Positions 1 through 9,086 of a stretch of DNA of 64,000 nt are shown here, in pieces. A model generated the notes under the pieces. It did not search any database, was not told where the DNA came from, and saw only the letters and a list, made by a program, of their open reading frames with translations. The first letter of the stretch is position 1. Each line of letters opens with the position of its first letter. Source of the stretch: an uncultured Alphaproteobacteria bacterium (GTDB taxonomy: Bacteria > Pseudomonadota > Alphaproteobacteria > Methylaequorales > Methylaequoraceae); assembly GCA_902536655.1 (NCBI GenBank), contig CACAYF010000008.1, positions 1 through 64,000 of the forward strand, read 5' to 3'. A program made the translations under genes and the position numbers.

Positions 1-521
1 ATATTACAGGTCTTCCCAGGAAAAAGGTTGAACCGTCGAAAGAGGATTTAAACAAAATAATATCTGATCAGAACAAAATAAAAAAGGCAAAATTAATTGG
101 TTACAAAACAAGACTTTTTAATGAAAAATTTATATTACCTTCAAAAGGAAGAATGTCAGGATTTTATGGAAGTCAACGAATCCTTAATTCCAAACCAAGA
201 AGACCTCATGCTGGAATAGATATTGCTGCAAAGGAGGGTACAAGTGTAATTGCCCCTTCTTCAGGAATTATCAAATTAGTGGAAGAGGATATGTTCTTCA
301 CTGGAAATACTGTGATAATGGATCATGGCTTAGGACTAATTTCAATTTTTGCTCACTTGAAGGAGGTTTTTGTTGTAGACGGAGAAAAAGTGTTGCAAGG
401 ACAAAAAATTGGAACTATTGGTATGACAGGTAGAGCAACAGGTCCTCATCTTCATTGGGGTGTTTATTTGAATAATACATCTGTTGACCCAGAGGTCCTT
501 TTAAAATATGAACTTAATTAG
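1..521 (+). CDS. M23 family (LytM-type) metallopeptidase, 5' end outside window
   Basis: The C-terminal half of a zinc endopeptidase that cuts peptidoglycan cross-bridges in the periplasm. The frame is open from base 3 to the stop, giving 172 visible residues; the first ATG (153) lies inside the domain, so the gene starts upstream of the window. The catalytic zinc motifs are visible: PHAGID (H69 and D73 of the visible part) and HLHWG (149-153). The stretch GLPRKKVEPS before the domain is typical of exported alphaproteobacterial M23 proteins. The 3' end overlaps the end of convergent lpxK by 8 nt. Whether it is a true hydrolase or a LytM-type amidase activator cannot be decided without the N-terminus, but the metal ligands look complete. 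Confidence 0.9.
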   Translation, partial: ITGLPRKKVEPSKEDLNKIISDQNKIKKAKLIGYKTRLFNEKFILPSKGRMSGFYGSQRILNSKPRRPHAGIDIAAKEGTSVIAPSSGIIKLVEEDMFFTGNTVIMDHGLGLISIFAHLKEVFVVDGEKVLQGQKIGTIGMTGRATGPHLHWGVYLNNTSVDPEVLLKYELN

Positions 522-1476
522 CACGAAGGCATTCCAAAACTCTCTGTTCAAATTTGTTTTTCTTTTCAATTTTCAAATTTAGATTTACAGGTGTTATTTT
601 ATTCTTAAATTCTTCAGGTACTTTTATATAGTCTTTTTTTGTACAGACAACTGTCAGATTTTCTTTTTTTGCTACATTTAGTATGCTCAAAATATCATTT
701 TTTTTGAAAATGTAGTGATCGGAGAAACTTTTTGTTCTTTTGATTGTAAAACCGGAATGTAAAAGTGAATTGTGAAAATTTGTATTGTTACCAAGTGCTG
801 AAAATACAAATAAGTTTTTATTTTTGCATGATTCGATACTTATTTCTTTTTTTGCCATAAAAACTTTTTGTTTTGGAATCATATTTTTTTTTAAAATATT
901 ACTATTGTTGCCAATAATTAGAATTAGATCGCAATTTTTAATACCACTACTTATTGTTTCTCTTAAAGGACCAGACGGAAAAATGTTTTTATTACCAAAA
1001 CCATAATCACTATCAATAACTAAAACTTTACAATTCTTTTTTATATCTATACTCTGCAAACCGTCGTCCATTATTATTAACTCACCACCCTGAGCCTCAC
1101 AAAACTTGGCTCCAGAAAATTTTTTTTTGGAGACACAGGTCAAGCCAAAGTGTGAATGTAAAAGACTTTCCTCTCCAACTTCGTGAAATGAATGATCCTT
1201 TGAGACTATCAAAGGACCTTTTGCTGTTCCTTTATAACCTCTTGTTAAAACAAATATTTTTTTAAAATTTTTTGTTAGAATTTGTCTCATTTCTATTACA
1301 GTTGGAGTTTTTCCAGCTCCACCAAGTGTAATATTTCCAACACATAAAACTGGAATGTTACATTTCTTTTCTTTGTTACTTATTTTGTAAATAATAAAAC
1401 ATAAATAGTATAATATTGAAAAAGGAAAGAGTAATAAGCTTAAAAAATTTTTAGATTTCCAAATTTTTTGCATCAT
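514..1476 (-). CDS. lpxK: Tetraacyldisaccharide 4'-kinase
   Basis: Inner-membrane kinase that phosphorylates the 4' position of the lipid A disaccharide. At 320 aa it has normal length, with an N-terminal membrane anchor (about residues 10-31), a Walker A-type loop (GNITLGGAGKT, 47-57) and the family motif DDGLQ (137-141). The start overlaps the waaA stop in an ATGA arrangement, so the two are translationally coupled. It is the last gene of a leftward envelope operon that also carries waaA, an acyltransferase and msbA. No anomaly seen. Confidence 0.95.
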   Translation of the reverse strand: MMQKIWKSKNFLSLLLFPFSILYYLCFIIYKISNKEKKCNIPVLCVGNITLGGAGKTPTVIEMRQILTKNFKKIFVLTRGYKGTAKGPLIVSKDHSFHEVGEESLLHSHFGLTCVSKKKFSGAKFCEAQGGELIIMDDGLQSIDIKKNCKVLVIDSDYGFGNKNIFPSGPLRETISSGIKNCDLILIIGNNSNILKKNMIPKQKVFMAKKEISIESCKNKNLFVFSALGNNTNFHNSLLHSGFTIKRTKSFSDHYIFKKNDILSILNVAKKENLTVVCTKKDYIKVPEEFKNKITPVNLNLKIEKKNKFEQRVLECLRAN

Positions 1477-2720
1477 TTTATAACACTTCTTAGAATAGAC
1501 TTTGACTTGTAAAACTGACTTTTACAAAGAGTTTTAAACTTTCTATTAGTTTCTCTATTTAATTTTTTGTCTTTTAAAAGTCTTGAAATCATCCGAATAA
1601 GCTGAGATGAATTTTCAACTTCAAACCCCGCTTTATATTTAACAATGTCGGCTTTTATATCCTCAAAGTTTTCCATGTGGGGACCAAAGATCAATGAACA
1701 ATTAAAATCTTTTGTTTCTATTGGGTTATGTCCGCCATGGTTGCTGAATGAACCACCGACAATTGCAATTTCTGATAATTTAAAAAAAATTCCTAATTCA
1801 CCAAATGTATCAACTAATAAAATCTCTTCATTAGAAATTTTGAAATTACTTTCATTTCTTAAAAGAAATAAAAACTTATCTTTATTAAATTGATCTATAA
1901 TTTTTTTTATTCTGTTAGTATGTCTAGGAATAATAATAAAAAACAAATTACTAATATCTTTTGATAAAACTCTGAAAATATCTGCAAACATTTTTTCTTC
2001 TTCAGCATGTGAACTAAATAAAGTTACAACTCTTTTTGATTTGAGTTGTTCAAAAATTTTTTTATAAGCAACATTATCAACTTCTAAGCCTTGAGAAATA
2101 TATTTTAAGTTTTGTATTCTTTTAACATTTTTTGTGCCAAGTTCTTTAAACCTTTTTAATGAGTCATTATTTTGTGTGTAACACTGATCGATTAATGGAA
2201 AAACAGATTTAGAAAAAGAATTTATTCTTTTCCAATTAATGAAAGATTTATTTGATATTCGAGCATTTAAAATAGAGAGTTTGATAGATTTCTCTTTTAA
2301 AATATTAAATATATTTGGCCAAATTTCAGACTCAATAAAAATTACTGAACTTGGATTCCAATATTTTAAGAATCTTTTTATTAAAAAATTTATGTCTATC
2401 GGGGAAAAAATAACTACAAAATTGTTTTTTGACTTAGATAATAAATTGTATGCACTAAGAGTTGATGTGCTAAATAAAATTGACGATTCGGGTTTTATTT
2501 TTTTTATTTCTCTCGCAACTGCGATTCCAGTCTTTGATTCACCAACACTAACACCATTAATCCAGATTAAATCTCCCTTAGGTCTTTTTTTTCTTGAAAT
2601 TGAAAATTTTTCAAGAACACTCGAAATAGTTTCTTTCGAAACTAAAAAACGAAGAAAAAAAAAGAATAAGATAGGAATAAAAAATAAATTTGATAAATAT
2701 CTATAAATTAATAACAACAT
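1473..2720 (-). CDS. waaA: 3-deoxy-D-manno-octulosonic acid (Kdo) transferase
   Basis: Membrane-associated GT30 glycosyltransferase that adds Kdo to lipid IVA. It has an N-terminal hydrophobic anchor (residues 1-26), the acceptor-site motif GVSVGES (56-62, with E61 matching the catalytic Glu of KdtA proteins) and a C-terminal GGSF...GGHNPIE donor-site segment. At 415 aa it is of usual length. It sits 2 nt after the DUF374 acyltransferase gene and overlaps lpxK. Mono- or bifunctional Kdo addition cannot be read from sequence alone. Confidence 0.95.
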   Translation of the reverse strand: MLLLIYRYLSNLFFIPILFFFFLRFLVSKETISSVLEKFSISRKKRPKGDLIWINGVSVGESKTGIAVAREIKKIKPESSILFSTSTLSAYNLLSKSKNNFVVIFSPIDINFLIKRFLKYWNPSSVIFIESEIWPNIFNILKEKSIKLSILNARISNKSFINWKRINSFSKSVFPLIDQCYTQNNDSLKRFKELGTKNVKRIQNLKYISQGLEVDNVAYKKIFEQLKSKRVVTLFSSHAEEEKMFADIFRVLSKDISNLFFIIIPRHTNRIKKIIDQFNKDKFLFLLRNESNFKISNEEILLVDTFGELGIFFKLSEIAIVGGSFSNHGGHNPIETKDFNCSLIFGPHMENFEDIKADIVKYKAGFEVENSSQLIRMISRLLKDKKLNRETNRKFKTLCKSQFYKSKSILRSVIK

Positions 2721-2722
2721 AA

Positions 2723-3400
2723 TTAATTCGAGAGATTGTCTGATAACATCGTTACTCGTTTTATTTCTTTTTCTAAAATTAATTTATTTTCAGCAAGTGT
2801 TTTATTTTTATCAAATTGAAATGGATTTCCCCAAACTGCTACAAATTTATTGAACGGTGTTACAAAAATAAATTTATCCCATGTTTTTAGTGTAAATTTA
2901 AATTTAGCTGAATAACTTAATGGTACAACTGGAACGTTTGTTTTTTTTAAAAGTGATATAAGACCTTTTTTTACTTCTCCGTTAGGACCTCTTGGACCAT
3001 CGGGAGTGATCCCTATTATACTATCATTATTAATTTGTTTTAATATCTCTTTTAAGGAAGACAAATTATTTTTCCTCGAGGACCCGGTAATTGTCTGAAT
3101 TCCAAAATAAGATACGGCGTTGGAAATTATTTTTCCGTCGGCATGTCCAGAAATAAGCATTCTTAATTCTTTAGACCATTTCCAGCAAAAAACTGCCATA
3201 AGTAATCTATTATGCCAAAAGCAGACTATAAAGCTCTTATTTTTTTTTATATACTTTTCCACAACATCTGAGTTCTTTGTTAACCAAATAGAGGTTTGGA
3301 AACAAAGCTTTAAATATAATGATATGATCCAGCCTAAAAATAACTGAAAATATTTATGTTTAAAAATTCTTTTCATTTTTCGTTTTGAATTGTAACTCAT
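2723..3400 (-). CDS. DUF374-family lysophospholipid acyltransferase-like protein
   Basis: A small membrane-associated protein of the DUF374 group, related to glycerolipid acyltransferases and usually placed next to waaA in Alphaproteobacteria. A hydrophobic helix (about 17-34) precedes the acyltransferase-like motif FWHNRLLM (H63). GSSRKNN (about 107-113) and TPDGPRGP (132-139) are the most conserved blocks of the family. The start used here overlaps the msbA 3' end by 41 nt; an ATG at residue 9 (base 3376) would cut the overlap to 17 nt and is equally plausible. Its substrate is not established. From context I infer a role in lipid A or lipoprotein acylation. Confidence 0.85.
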   Translation of the reverse strand: MSYNSKRKMKRIFKHKYFQLFLGWIISLYLKLCFQTSIWLTKNSDVVEKYIKKNKSFIVCFWHNRLLMAVFCWKWSKELRMLISGHADGKIISNAVSYFGIQTITGSSRKNNLSSLKEILKQINNDSIIGITPDGPRGPNGEVKKGLISLLKKTNVPVVPLSYSAKFKFTLKTWDKFIFVTPFNKFVAVWGNPFQFDKNKTLAENKLILEKEIKRVTMLSDNLSN

Positions 3401-5138
3401 GAAGATGTCTGTAAATTTTAGAGCTTTTTATTAAAGTGGAATGCTTCCCAATATCAACAACTTCACCATTATTTATTATAACTATTCTGTCGGCATCAAT
3501 CACTGTTGATAATCTATGTGCTATAATTAAAGCTGTTTTATTTGAAATTAGTTTATCCAAAGAATCATGAATTTTTTTCTCTGACCTTGAATCCAATGAA
3601 GAAGTCGCTTCATCTAAAAGAAGAAATGGAGAGTTTCGAATAAAAGCACGCGCAATTGCAACCCGTTGTTTCTGTCCCCCAGAGAGCTTAGAACCGTTTT
3701 CACCAATTATTTCATTAAATCCTTTAGGAAATTTTTTAATAAATTCTATACAGTGAGATTTTTTACAAGCGTTTTGAAGGTCTGCTTTTGAATATTTATT
3801 TGGACCATAACATATATTATACTTTATCGTTTCGTCAAATAAAACAATATCTTGACTTACTAAGGAGAAATAGTTTCTGATAAAATTAAAACTTAAATTT
3901 TTAACATCAATTCCACCAATTTCAATTTTACCTATATATGGATCAAAAAATCTTGGTAGAAGATTTAGGAGAGTTGTTTTACCTGCGCCAGAATATCCGA
4001 CTAACGCGACTCTTTCACCATTATAGATTTCTAAATTAATGTTTTTTAAAATAAGTTTTGTTGAATTAGGATATTTAAAATAAATTTTTGATATATTGAT
4101 ATTATTCTTTTCCTTTAAATCTATCATGTTATCTTTTGGATGTTTTGTTTCTTTCATTAATGGCTTCTTATCCAAAATCTCAAAAACTCTTTCAGCTGAC
4201 GCCATTGCTATTTGGAGAGTTGCATTTAAACTTGCCAACGATTTGACGGGTTGATACGCCATAAGTAGAGCTGTCAGAAATGAAAAGAAAGTACCTGGGG
4301 TAGTTTGTCCCTGAATAACTTGGCTTCCCCCAATAAATATTATTGCTCCAATAGCACATCCACTGATAATTTCCATCAAAGGCCTTGCTATTGAATTAAC
4401 CTTTGTTGATTTATATGTAAGGTTAAAAATATTTATTATTTCTTTATCGATTCTTTTTGATTCAAAGTTTTCGGAACCAAAGGCCTTTATTGTTTTTATT
4501 GCGGAAAACGATTCTGATAATTTTGATGTAAGCATTCCAAATCCAACTTGAGTGCTTTTAGAAATTTTTCTCAATCTTTTACCTATTCTTCTAATAGGAT
4601 AGATAGCTACAGGAAAAACAAAAAGAGCTAAAAAAGCGAGCTTTGTGTCATGGTAGAACATAACGCCGATTAAAAAAACAAATGTAAATGAATCTTTGAT
4701 TATATTTATTATGACATTGTGAACTCCTCTCGACAGAGCACCTACATCTGCAATGAACCTAGATACCATTGTTCCGGAATTAATTTCATTATGAAAGGAC
4801 AAATCACATCTTATGGCTGCCCTAAACATTTGATTTTGTACATCTGCGACTAATCTATATCCAATAAAACTCATGAAAATTGATTGGATATAGGAAGCTA
4901 TACCTTTAAAAATTGCAATAGTTATCACAGCAATTGGAATAAGAACAATCAATGTTTTATTTTTATTAATAAATATTTCATCAAGAACTGGTTGCATCAT
5001 CCATGCATTTAATGCAGTAGCGCCTGCAACAACGATCATACAAAAAATAGAGATAATTAATTTAGAGTGGTGTTTTTTTACATAATTTGCAAAAAGACGT
5101 TTCAGTAATTTAATTGTGTTTTTATTTTTTTCATTCAT
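3360..5138 (-). CDS. msbA: MsbA-like lipid A / phospholipid ABC exporter
   Basis: A half-size ABC exporter (592 aa) with an N-terminal six-helix membrane domain and a C-terminal ATPase. The nucleotide-binding motifs are intact: Walker A GYSGAGKTT (about 378), signature LSGGQKQRVAIARA (about 483), Walker B LLLDEATSSLD and the switch histidine in IIAHRLSTV. Family members flip lipid A-core or other lipids across the inner membrane as homodimers. Its position between a cysQ-like phosphatase and the lipid A genes supports the MsbA call. Other exporters of this subfamily are hard to tell apart by sequence, so the substrate is inferred from context. Confidence 0.88.
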   Translation of the reverse strand: MNEKNKNTIKLLKRLFANYVKKHHSKLIISIFCMIVVAGATALNAWMMQPVLDEIFINKNKTLIVLIPIAVITIAIFKGIASYIQSIFMSFIGYRLVADVQNQMFRAAIRCDLSFHNEINSGTMVSRFIADVGALSRGVHNVIINIIKDSFTFVFLIGVMFYHDTKLAFLALFVFPVAIYPIRRIGKRLRKISKSTQVGFGMLTSKLSESFSAIKTIKAFGSENFESKRIDKEIINIFNLTYKSTKVNSIARPLMEIISGCAIGAIIFIGGSQVIQGQTTPGTFFSFLTALLMAYQPVKSLASLNATLQIAMASAERVFEILDKKPLMKETKHPKDNMIDLKEKNNINISKIYFKYPNSTKLILKNINLEIYNGERVALVGYSGAGKTTLLNLLPRFFDPYIGKIEIGGIDVKNLSFNFIRNYFSLVSQDIVLFDETIKYNICYGPNKYSKADLQNACKKSHCIEFIKKFPKGFNEIIGENGSKLSGGQKQRVAIARAFIRNSPFLLLDEATSSLDSRSEKKIHDSLDKLISNKTALIIAHRLSTVIDADRIVIINNGEVVDIGKHSTLIKSSKIYRHLHELQFKTKNEKNF

Positions 5139-5916
5139 TTAATTCAGTACACAATTTTTCAATTAATATATTATTACAAGCTAATACTGAATCTACCTGC
5201 ATTTGACTGCTGTTATAGATCATTTTATTTCCAGAAATATTTTTTAGATACCCACCTGCTTCTTTCAAAATCAAATCAGCAGCAGCAATATCCCAATCAT
5301 TTTTTTTAGTAAAACTTATCGCTACATCCATTGTACCTTTGGCAACTAAAGCAATTTTATATGCTATAGAACCCATTTTAATTGTATTCTTTTGATTAAA
5401 ACATTCATATTTCTTTAATTTCTTCATTTCAGAACTACTTATTCCATATTTTGAAGAATAAAGATCTATATTTTGATTTACTTTAATTTTTTTTTCATTG
5501 CAAAACGCACCTTTATTTTTAACTGCTGAAAAAAGTTCTTTTGTTTCAGGGTTTAAAACTAAGCCCAAAACAGGTTCATTTTTTTTTATAAGAGCAACAG
5601 AGATTGTATATTCTGGTTTTTTATTGATATAAGATCTTGTTCCATCAATTGGATCTACACACCAAAAATAATCAGAGCTTAACCTTGAGCCATCGTCAAC
5701 GGACTCTTCAGATATCCAACCATAATCAGGTGTAGTTTTTTTAAAAGTAGATTTCAAAAAATTATCAATTTTTATATCAACGTTAGTAACTGGCTGATTT
5801 TCTGATTTGTACTTAACCGTAATATTATTTTTAAGTGACATTGCAATTTTGCCCGCTTCTAAAATTACCTTTTTTGAGACATCCTCAAGAAAGGAGGGTA
5901 AAATTTTTTCAGACAA
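5131..5916 (-). CDS. cysQ: Inositol monophosphatase-family phosphatase, CysQ-like
   Basis: A 261-aa Mg-dependent, Li-sensitive-type phosphatase. Metal ligands are visible as SEES (E70, E71), DPIDGT (88-93) and WDIAAAD (W208, D209). Family members hydrolyse 3'-phosphoadenosine 5'-phosphate (CysQ) or inositol phosphates. The WVDPIDGTRSYI-like block and its place between pmbA and envelope genes match alphaproteobacterial CysQ, but substrate cannot be proven from sequence. It overlaps msbA by 8 nt and abuts the pmbA stop, indicating one transcript. Confidence 0.85.
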   Translation of the reverse strand: MSEKILPSFLEDVSKKVILEAGKIAMSLKNNITVKYKSENQPVTNVDIKIDNFLKSTFKKTTPDYGWISEESVDDGSRLSSDYFWCVDPIDGTRSYINKKPEYTISVALIKKNEPVLGLVLNPETKELFSAVKNKGAFCNEKKIKVNQNIDLYSSKYGISSSEMKKLKKYECFNQKNTIKMGSIAYKIALVAKGTMDVAISFTKKNDWDIAAADLILKEAGGYLKNISGNKMIYNSSQMQVDSVLACNNILIEKLCTELNE

Positions 5917-7257
5917 TTATTTTCCACCAAGAGTTAAGTTTTCTACTAGGCATGAAGGTGCGTTTATTCCAAAATTAAATTCCAGGTCATTTGCTGGAAT
6001 TAAAGACATAAATATGTCTACAAGGTTACCTGCAATAGTTATTTCTGAAACAGGATAACAAATTTCACCATTCTCAATCCAAAAACCTGATGCTCCTCTA
6101 CTGTAGTCACCATTAGAATAATTTATAGAACTCCCCATAAGTTCTGTTATGAGAAGACCTTTTTTTAGAGATTTTATCATATCAAGCTTCGATACCTCTC
6201 CATTTTTCATATATAGATTAGAATAGGAAACAGAAGGTATTGAGGAAGCAGATCTAGTAGCGTGACCTGATGGCTCATGTTTTATTTGCTTCGCAGATGC
6301 AAGAGAATTGAAGAAAAATTTCAGATATCCCTTTTCAATTAAAAATTTCTTTTTTGATTGAATGCCTTCACAATCTAAAATTTTTGATCTTAATTTCTTT
6401 GGCATTAATGGATCATCAATTATAGAAATTCGATCATTAAAGACTTTGTTGTTTATTTTATCTTTCAGGAAGCTAATTCCTTTCACAATTGACTGGGCGT
6501 TACTAGCAGTAAACAAATTTCTAAGAAGACTCGAAGAAACTTTGGAGTCAAATATTACATCTGACTTGCAAGTTTTTAATTTTCTAGAATTTAATTTTTT
6601 TATTGCATTTTGTGAAACTTCTTTTCCAATTTTTTCAAAATCACCTAATTCATTGTAAAACACTTTAGATTTATAATCATATTCTCTTTCCATTGAATCC
6701 TTTGAACCTGCAAGGACTGCAATTATAAAATCACTATGAGTTTTTTCCATCTCAATTTCAAGTCCATTTGACCCAAGAAGACAGATTGAATTTTTTGAAT
6801 AAGCTATTTCAGCTCCTTCAGAATTTGTAATTTCTTTATTATCTAAAGCACTTTCTTCAAGTTTAATAACTTCTTTTTCAATTAGACTCATTGTTGGTTC
6901 AAAAGTGTCACAAATTTCTAACTTTTGAACCTCTTGCTTACTTACTTGTTTAATGTTGTCTGATTCAGCTAAACCACAATACTGGTTTTCTGGTACAACT
7001 TTTGCCATTTCAACAACTTTTTCAGTTAGATTGTAAACATTCTGTTTTTCAAGATTGGTTGTTGACACAATAGACTGCTTTTTATTAATAATCGCTCTAA
7101 TCCCAATTTCATTTGTGGATGATTCTTCTTTTTTTTCAATTTTTCCAAGTCTAGAAGAACAACTTGATGTTTTTGATTTTGATAAAAATACATCAGCTTC
7201 ATGGCATCCCATCTTACTTAGTCTGTTGAGAATCGTTTTTATAAAGTTCTTATCCAT
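5917..7257 (-). CDS. pmbA: TldE/PmbA metalloprotease subunit
   Basis: A 446-aa member of the U62 family. In Escherichia coli, PmbA/TldE forms a heterodimer with TldD that degrades unfolded peptides and processes microcin B17. The TldE subunit lacks the HExxxH zinc site, and none is seen here. Conserved features include the central HATRSASS stretch and the glycine-rich C-terminus ending in LTLGGK. The partner tldD lies at 10708-12111 on the same strand but in a separate unit. This is the first gene of the leftward operon; its promoter must lie in the 59-bp gap shared with DUF4170. Confidence 0.92.
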   Translation of the reverse strand: MDKNFIKTILNRLSKMGCHEADVFLSKSKTSSCSSRLGKIEKKEESSTNEIGIRAIINKKQSIVSTTNLEKQNVYNLTEKVVEMAKVVPENQYCGLAESDNIKQVSKQEVQKLEICDTFEPTMSLIEKEVIKLEESALDNKEITNSEGAEIAYSKNSICLLGSNGLEIEMEKTHSDFIIAVLAGSKDSMEREYDYKSKVFYNELGDFEKIGKEVSQNAIKKLNSRKLKTCKSDVIFDSKVSSSLLRNLFTASNAQSIVKGISFLKDKINNKVFNDRISIIDDPLMPKKLRSKILDCEGIQSKKKFLIEKGYLKFFFNSLASAKQIKHEPSGHATRSASSIPSVSYSNLYMKNGEVSKLDMIKSLKKGLLITELMGSSINYSNGDYSRGASGFWIENGEICYPVSEITIAGNLVDIFMSLIPANDLEFNFGINAPSCLVENLTLGGK

Positions 7258-7316
7258 AGAATCTTAATTTATATTTTAATTTGCTATAAATACAATATGA
7301 GAATAGTATTTTTTTT

Positions 7317-7502
7317 ATGAGTTACTTTGTTGTCGGCGGGCTTTATAAAAATACATCTTTCAATGAATTTGTAGACGATTCTAAAAAAGAGAGGTACGGT
7401 CCTTTTCAATCTTATGAAGACGCAAAAAAATATTGGGAAAAAATTTCATGGGAAAATGTTGATCATTGTAACGTTAGATATATAATTTTACCTCACAAAT
7501 AG
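7317..7502 (+). CDS. DUF4170 small protein
   Basis: A 61-aa protein with the pattern of the alphaproteobacterial DUF4170 family: YFVVGG near the N-terminus, GPFQSYEDAKKYW in the middle and a C-terminal VDHCNVRY block. It has no membrane segment or signal peptide. The function of the family is unknown; in other Alphaproteobacteria it also lies beside cysQ/waaA/lpxK genes, as here. Its 3' end overlaps the end of convergent ubiA by 10 nt. Confidence 0.8.
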   Translation: MSYFVVGGLYKNTSFNEFVDDSKKERYGPFQSYEDAKKYWEKISWENVDHCNVRYIILPHK

Positions 7503-8356
7503 TTTTGAACAATTATAAGAAAAGTAATTATCCCACCAGTTTTAACATTTGATTTGAATATCTTATTAATTTCTATTCCATTTTCAAAATTTAAAAACTG
7601 TTTTATAAGCAACGAAAATACAATTAAACTTGAGAATACACTTAAAAAAGTATTAGCGTAAGTTTCAAAAAAAAATATCGAAAAAAAGATTGAACTTAGT
7701 ACGTATATTGAGCATAAAGATTTTCTTTTTTTTTCAAAGAGGATTGCTAAAGACTTTAGACCTATTTTTTTGTCTCCTTTTATATCTTGAAAACCATAAA
7801 CTGTGTCGTATGCTATTGTAAGAAAAACCCCAGCAAAATATAAATATAATATTGAAAAATTAAAATTTTCCGTTTGACTCTGATATCCTACTAAAACACC
7901 CCAATTAAAGGCTAATCCTAAAATTATTTGAGGAAAATAGGTAAATCTTTTGAAAAGAGGGTAGGTTATAACTAAAGGCATAATCATCAAACTTAAAATT
8001 ATTACATTTGTTTCAAATTGTAACAGAATAATCAAACCTAAAAGCAGCTGAAATAATGTAAATATTATTGATTCAAGGATATTCAATGAACCTGATGCAA
8101 GTGGTCTTTTTTTTGTCCTCTTAATTTTTCTATCAAAATCTTTATCAAAAATGTCATTAATACAACAACCAGCTCCTCTCATTATAAAAGAACCTAAGGT
8201 GAAAAGAATTAGGCACTGGAGCAAACTAGCGTTAAGATTAGAATTCGATAAAGTTCCCCAATAACAAGGCCACATAAGTAGAAAGGCTCCTACTGGATTA
8301 TTATATCGTCCGAGAATTAATAAATTCTTGCTTTTTTTTGTAATTTTTTTAAACAT
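7493..8356 (-). CDS. ubiA: 4-hydroxybenzoate polyprenyltransferase
   Basis: Integral membrane prenyltransferase that joins the polyprenyl tail to 4-hydroxybenzoate in ubiquinone synthesis. The first Asp-rich motif NDIFDKDFD (N67-D75 counted from this start) and the second (YGFQDIKGDKKIG) bind the Mg-diphosphate. About eight hydrophobic helices are present. I start at base 8356 (MFKKITKK, 287 aa) because the longer option at 8389 would overlap rsmE coding sequence. Ubiquinone made by this enzyme would serve ETF-QO and the bc1 complex encoded further right. Confidence 0.93.
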   Translation of the reverse strand: MFKKITKKSKNLLILGRYNNPVGAFLLMWPCYWGTLSNSNLNASLLQCLILFTLGSFIMRGAGCCINDIFDKDFDRKIKRTKKRPLASGSLNILESIIFTLFQLLLGLIILLQFETNVIILSLMIMPLVITYPLFKRFTYFPQIILGLAFNWGVLVGYQSQTENFNFSILYLYFAGVFLTIAYDTVYGFQDIKGDKKIGLKSLAILFEKKRKSLCSIYVLSSIFFSIFFFETYANTFLSVFSSLIVFSLLIKQFLNFENGIEINKIFKSNVKTGGIITFLIIVQNYL

Positions 8357-8381
8357 TATGCTCAAATCTTCATATAAAGTT

Positions 8382-9086
8382 ATGCCCAAAATTAGAATAT
8401 ACTTTGAAAAAAAAATTGTTAAAGATCATAAAATTTTACTTGATTCAAAACAAATGCATTATCTTAAAAATGTTATGAGAAGGAAAACTGGAGATTCTAT
8501 TATTGCATTTAATTCTAATTATGAATGGGAGTGTAAGCTTGATTTAAATGTTGAAAAGTCGATAATACCTGTAAATTTATTAAGGAAAAAAATTATTTTA
8601 CCTGACATTTGGCTTTGTTTTGCTTTGATAAAAATTAAAAATATAAATAATCTTGTTGAAAAAATTTCTGAAATTGGAGTAAAGAAAATCATACCAATGT
8701 TTAGCGAGTTCTCCTCTAGAATCCATATAAACATCAACAGATTTAAAAAAATATCAATTGAAGCAGTTGAGCAAAGTGATTCATTATCTTTACCTGAAAT
8801 ATCTCATCCTGTATCCTTACCCAAGCTTCTTGAAGACTGGGATAACGAAAGGATTATATTTTTGTGTGATGAAACAGGGGGGAATAAAATATTAAGTGCA
8901 AAAAAAATTATTAAAGAATACAAAAAATTTGCAATTTTTATTGGCCCAGTAGGTGGTTGGTCTTTTGCAGATAGGGAACATTTCAATAATAAAAAAACTT
9001 ACAAAATAAGTCTAGGAAAAAACATTTTAAAAGCTGACACTGCTGCAATATATTCTTTATCATGTGTAAGGGCTTTGCTAGAGTGA
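8382..9086 (+). CDS. rsmE: 16S rRNA (uracil1498-N3)-methyltransferase
   Basis: A SPOUT-class methyltransferase of 234 aa that methylates U1498 of 16S rRNA. The N-terminal PUA-like part begins MPKIRIYF, which is the family's usual start, so I reject the upstream ATGs at 8328 and 8358. The SAM-binding knot shows GPVGGWS (usual GPEGG) and the C-terminal LGKNILKADTAAIYSL block. It is divergent from ubiA with only 25 nt between starts and runs into gshA through a GTGA overlap. Confidence 0.92.
   Translation: MPKIRIYFEKKIVKDHKILLDSKQMHYLKNVMRRKTGDSIIAFNSNYEWECKLDLNVEKSIIPVNLLRKKIILPDIWLCFALIKIKNINNLVEKISEIGVKKIIPMFSEFSSRIHININRFKKISIEAVEQSDSLSLPEISHPVSLPKLLEDWDNERIIFLCDETGGNKILSAKKIIKEYKKFAIFIGPVGGWSFADREHFNNKKTYKISLGKNILKADTAAIYSLSCVRALLE

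Noticed and set aside
2239-2706. 155-codon open frame on the + strand
   Set aside because: It lies antisense to waaA, which has all family motifs, and shows no coherent protein features of its own.
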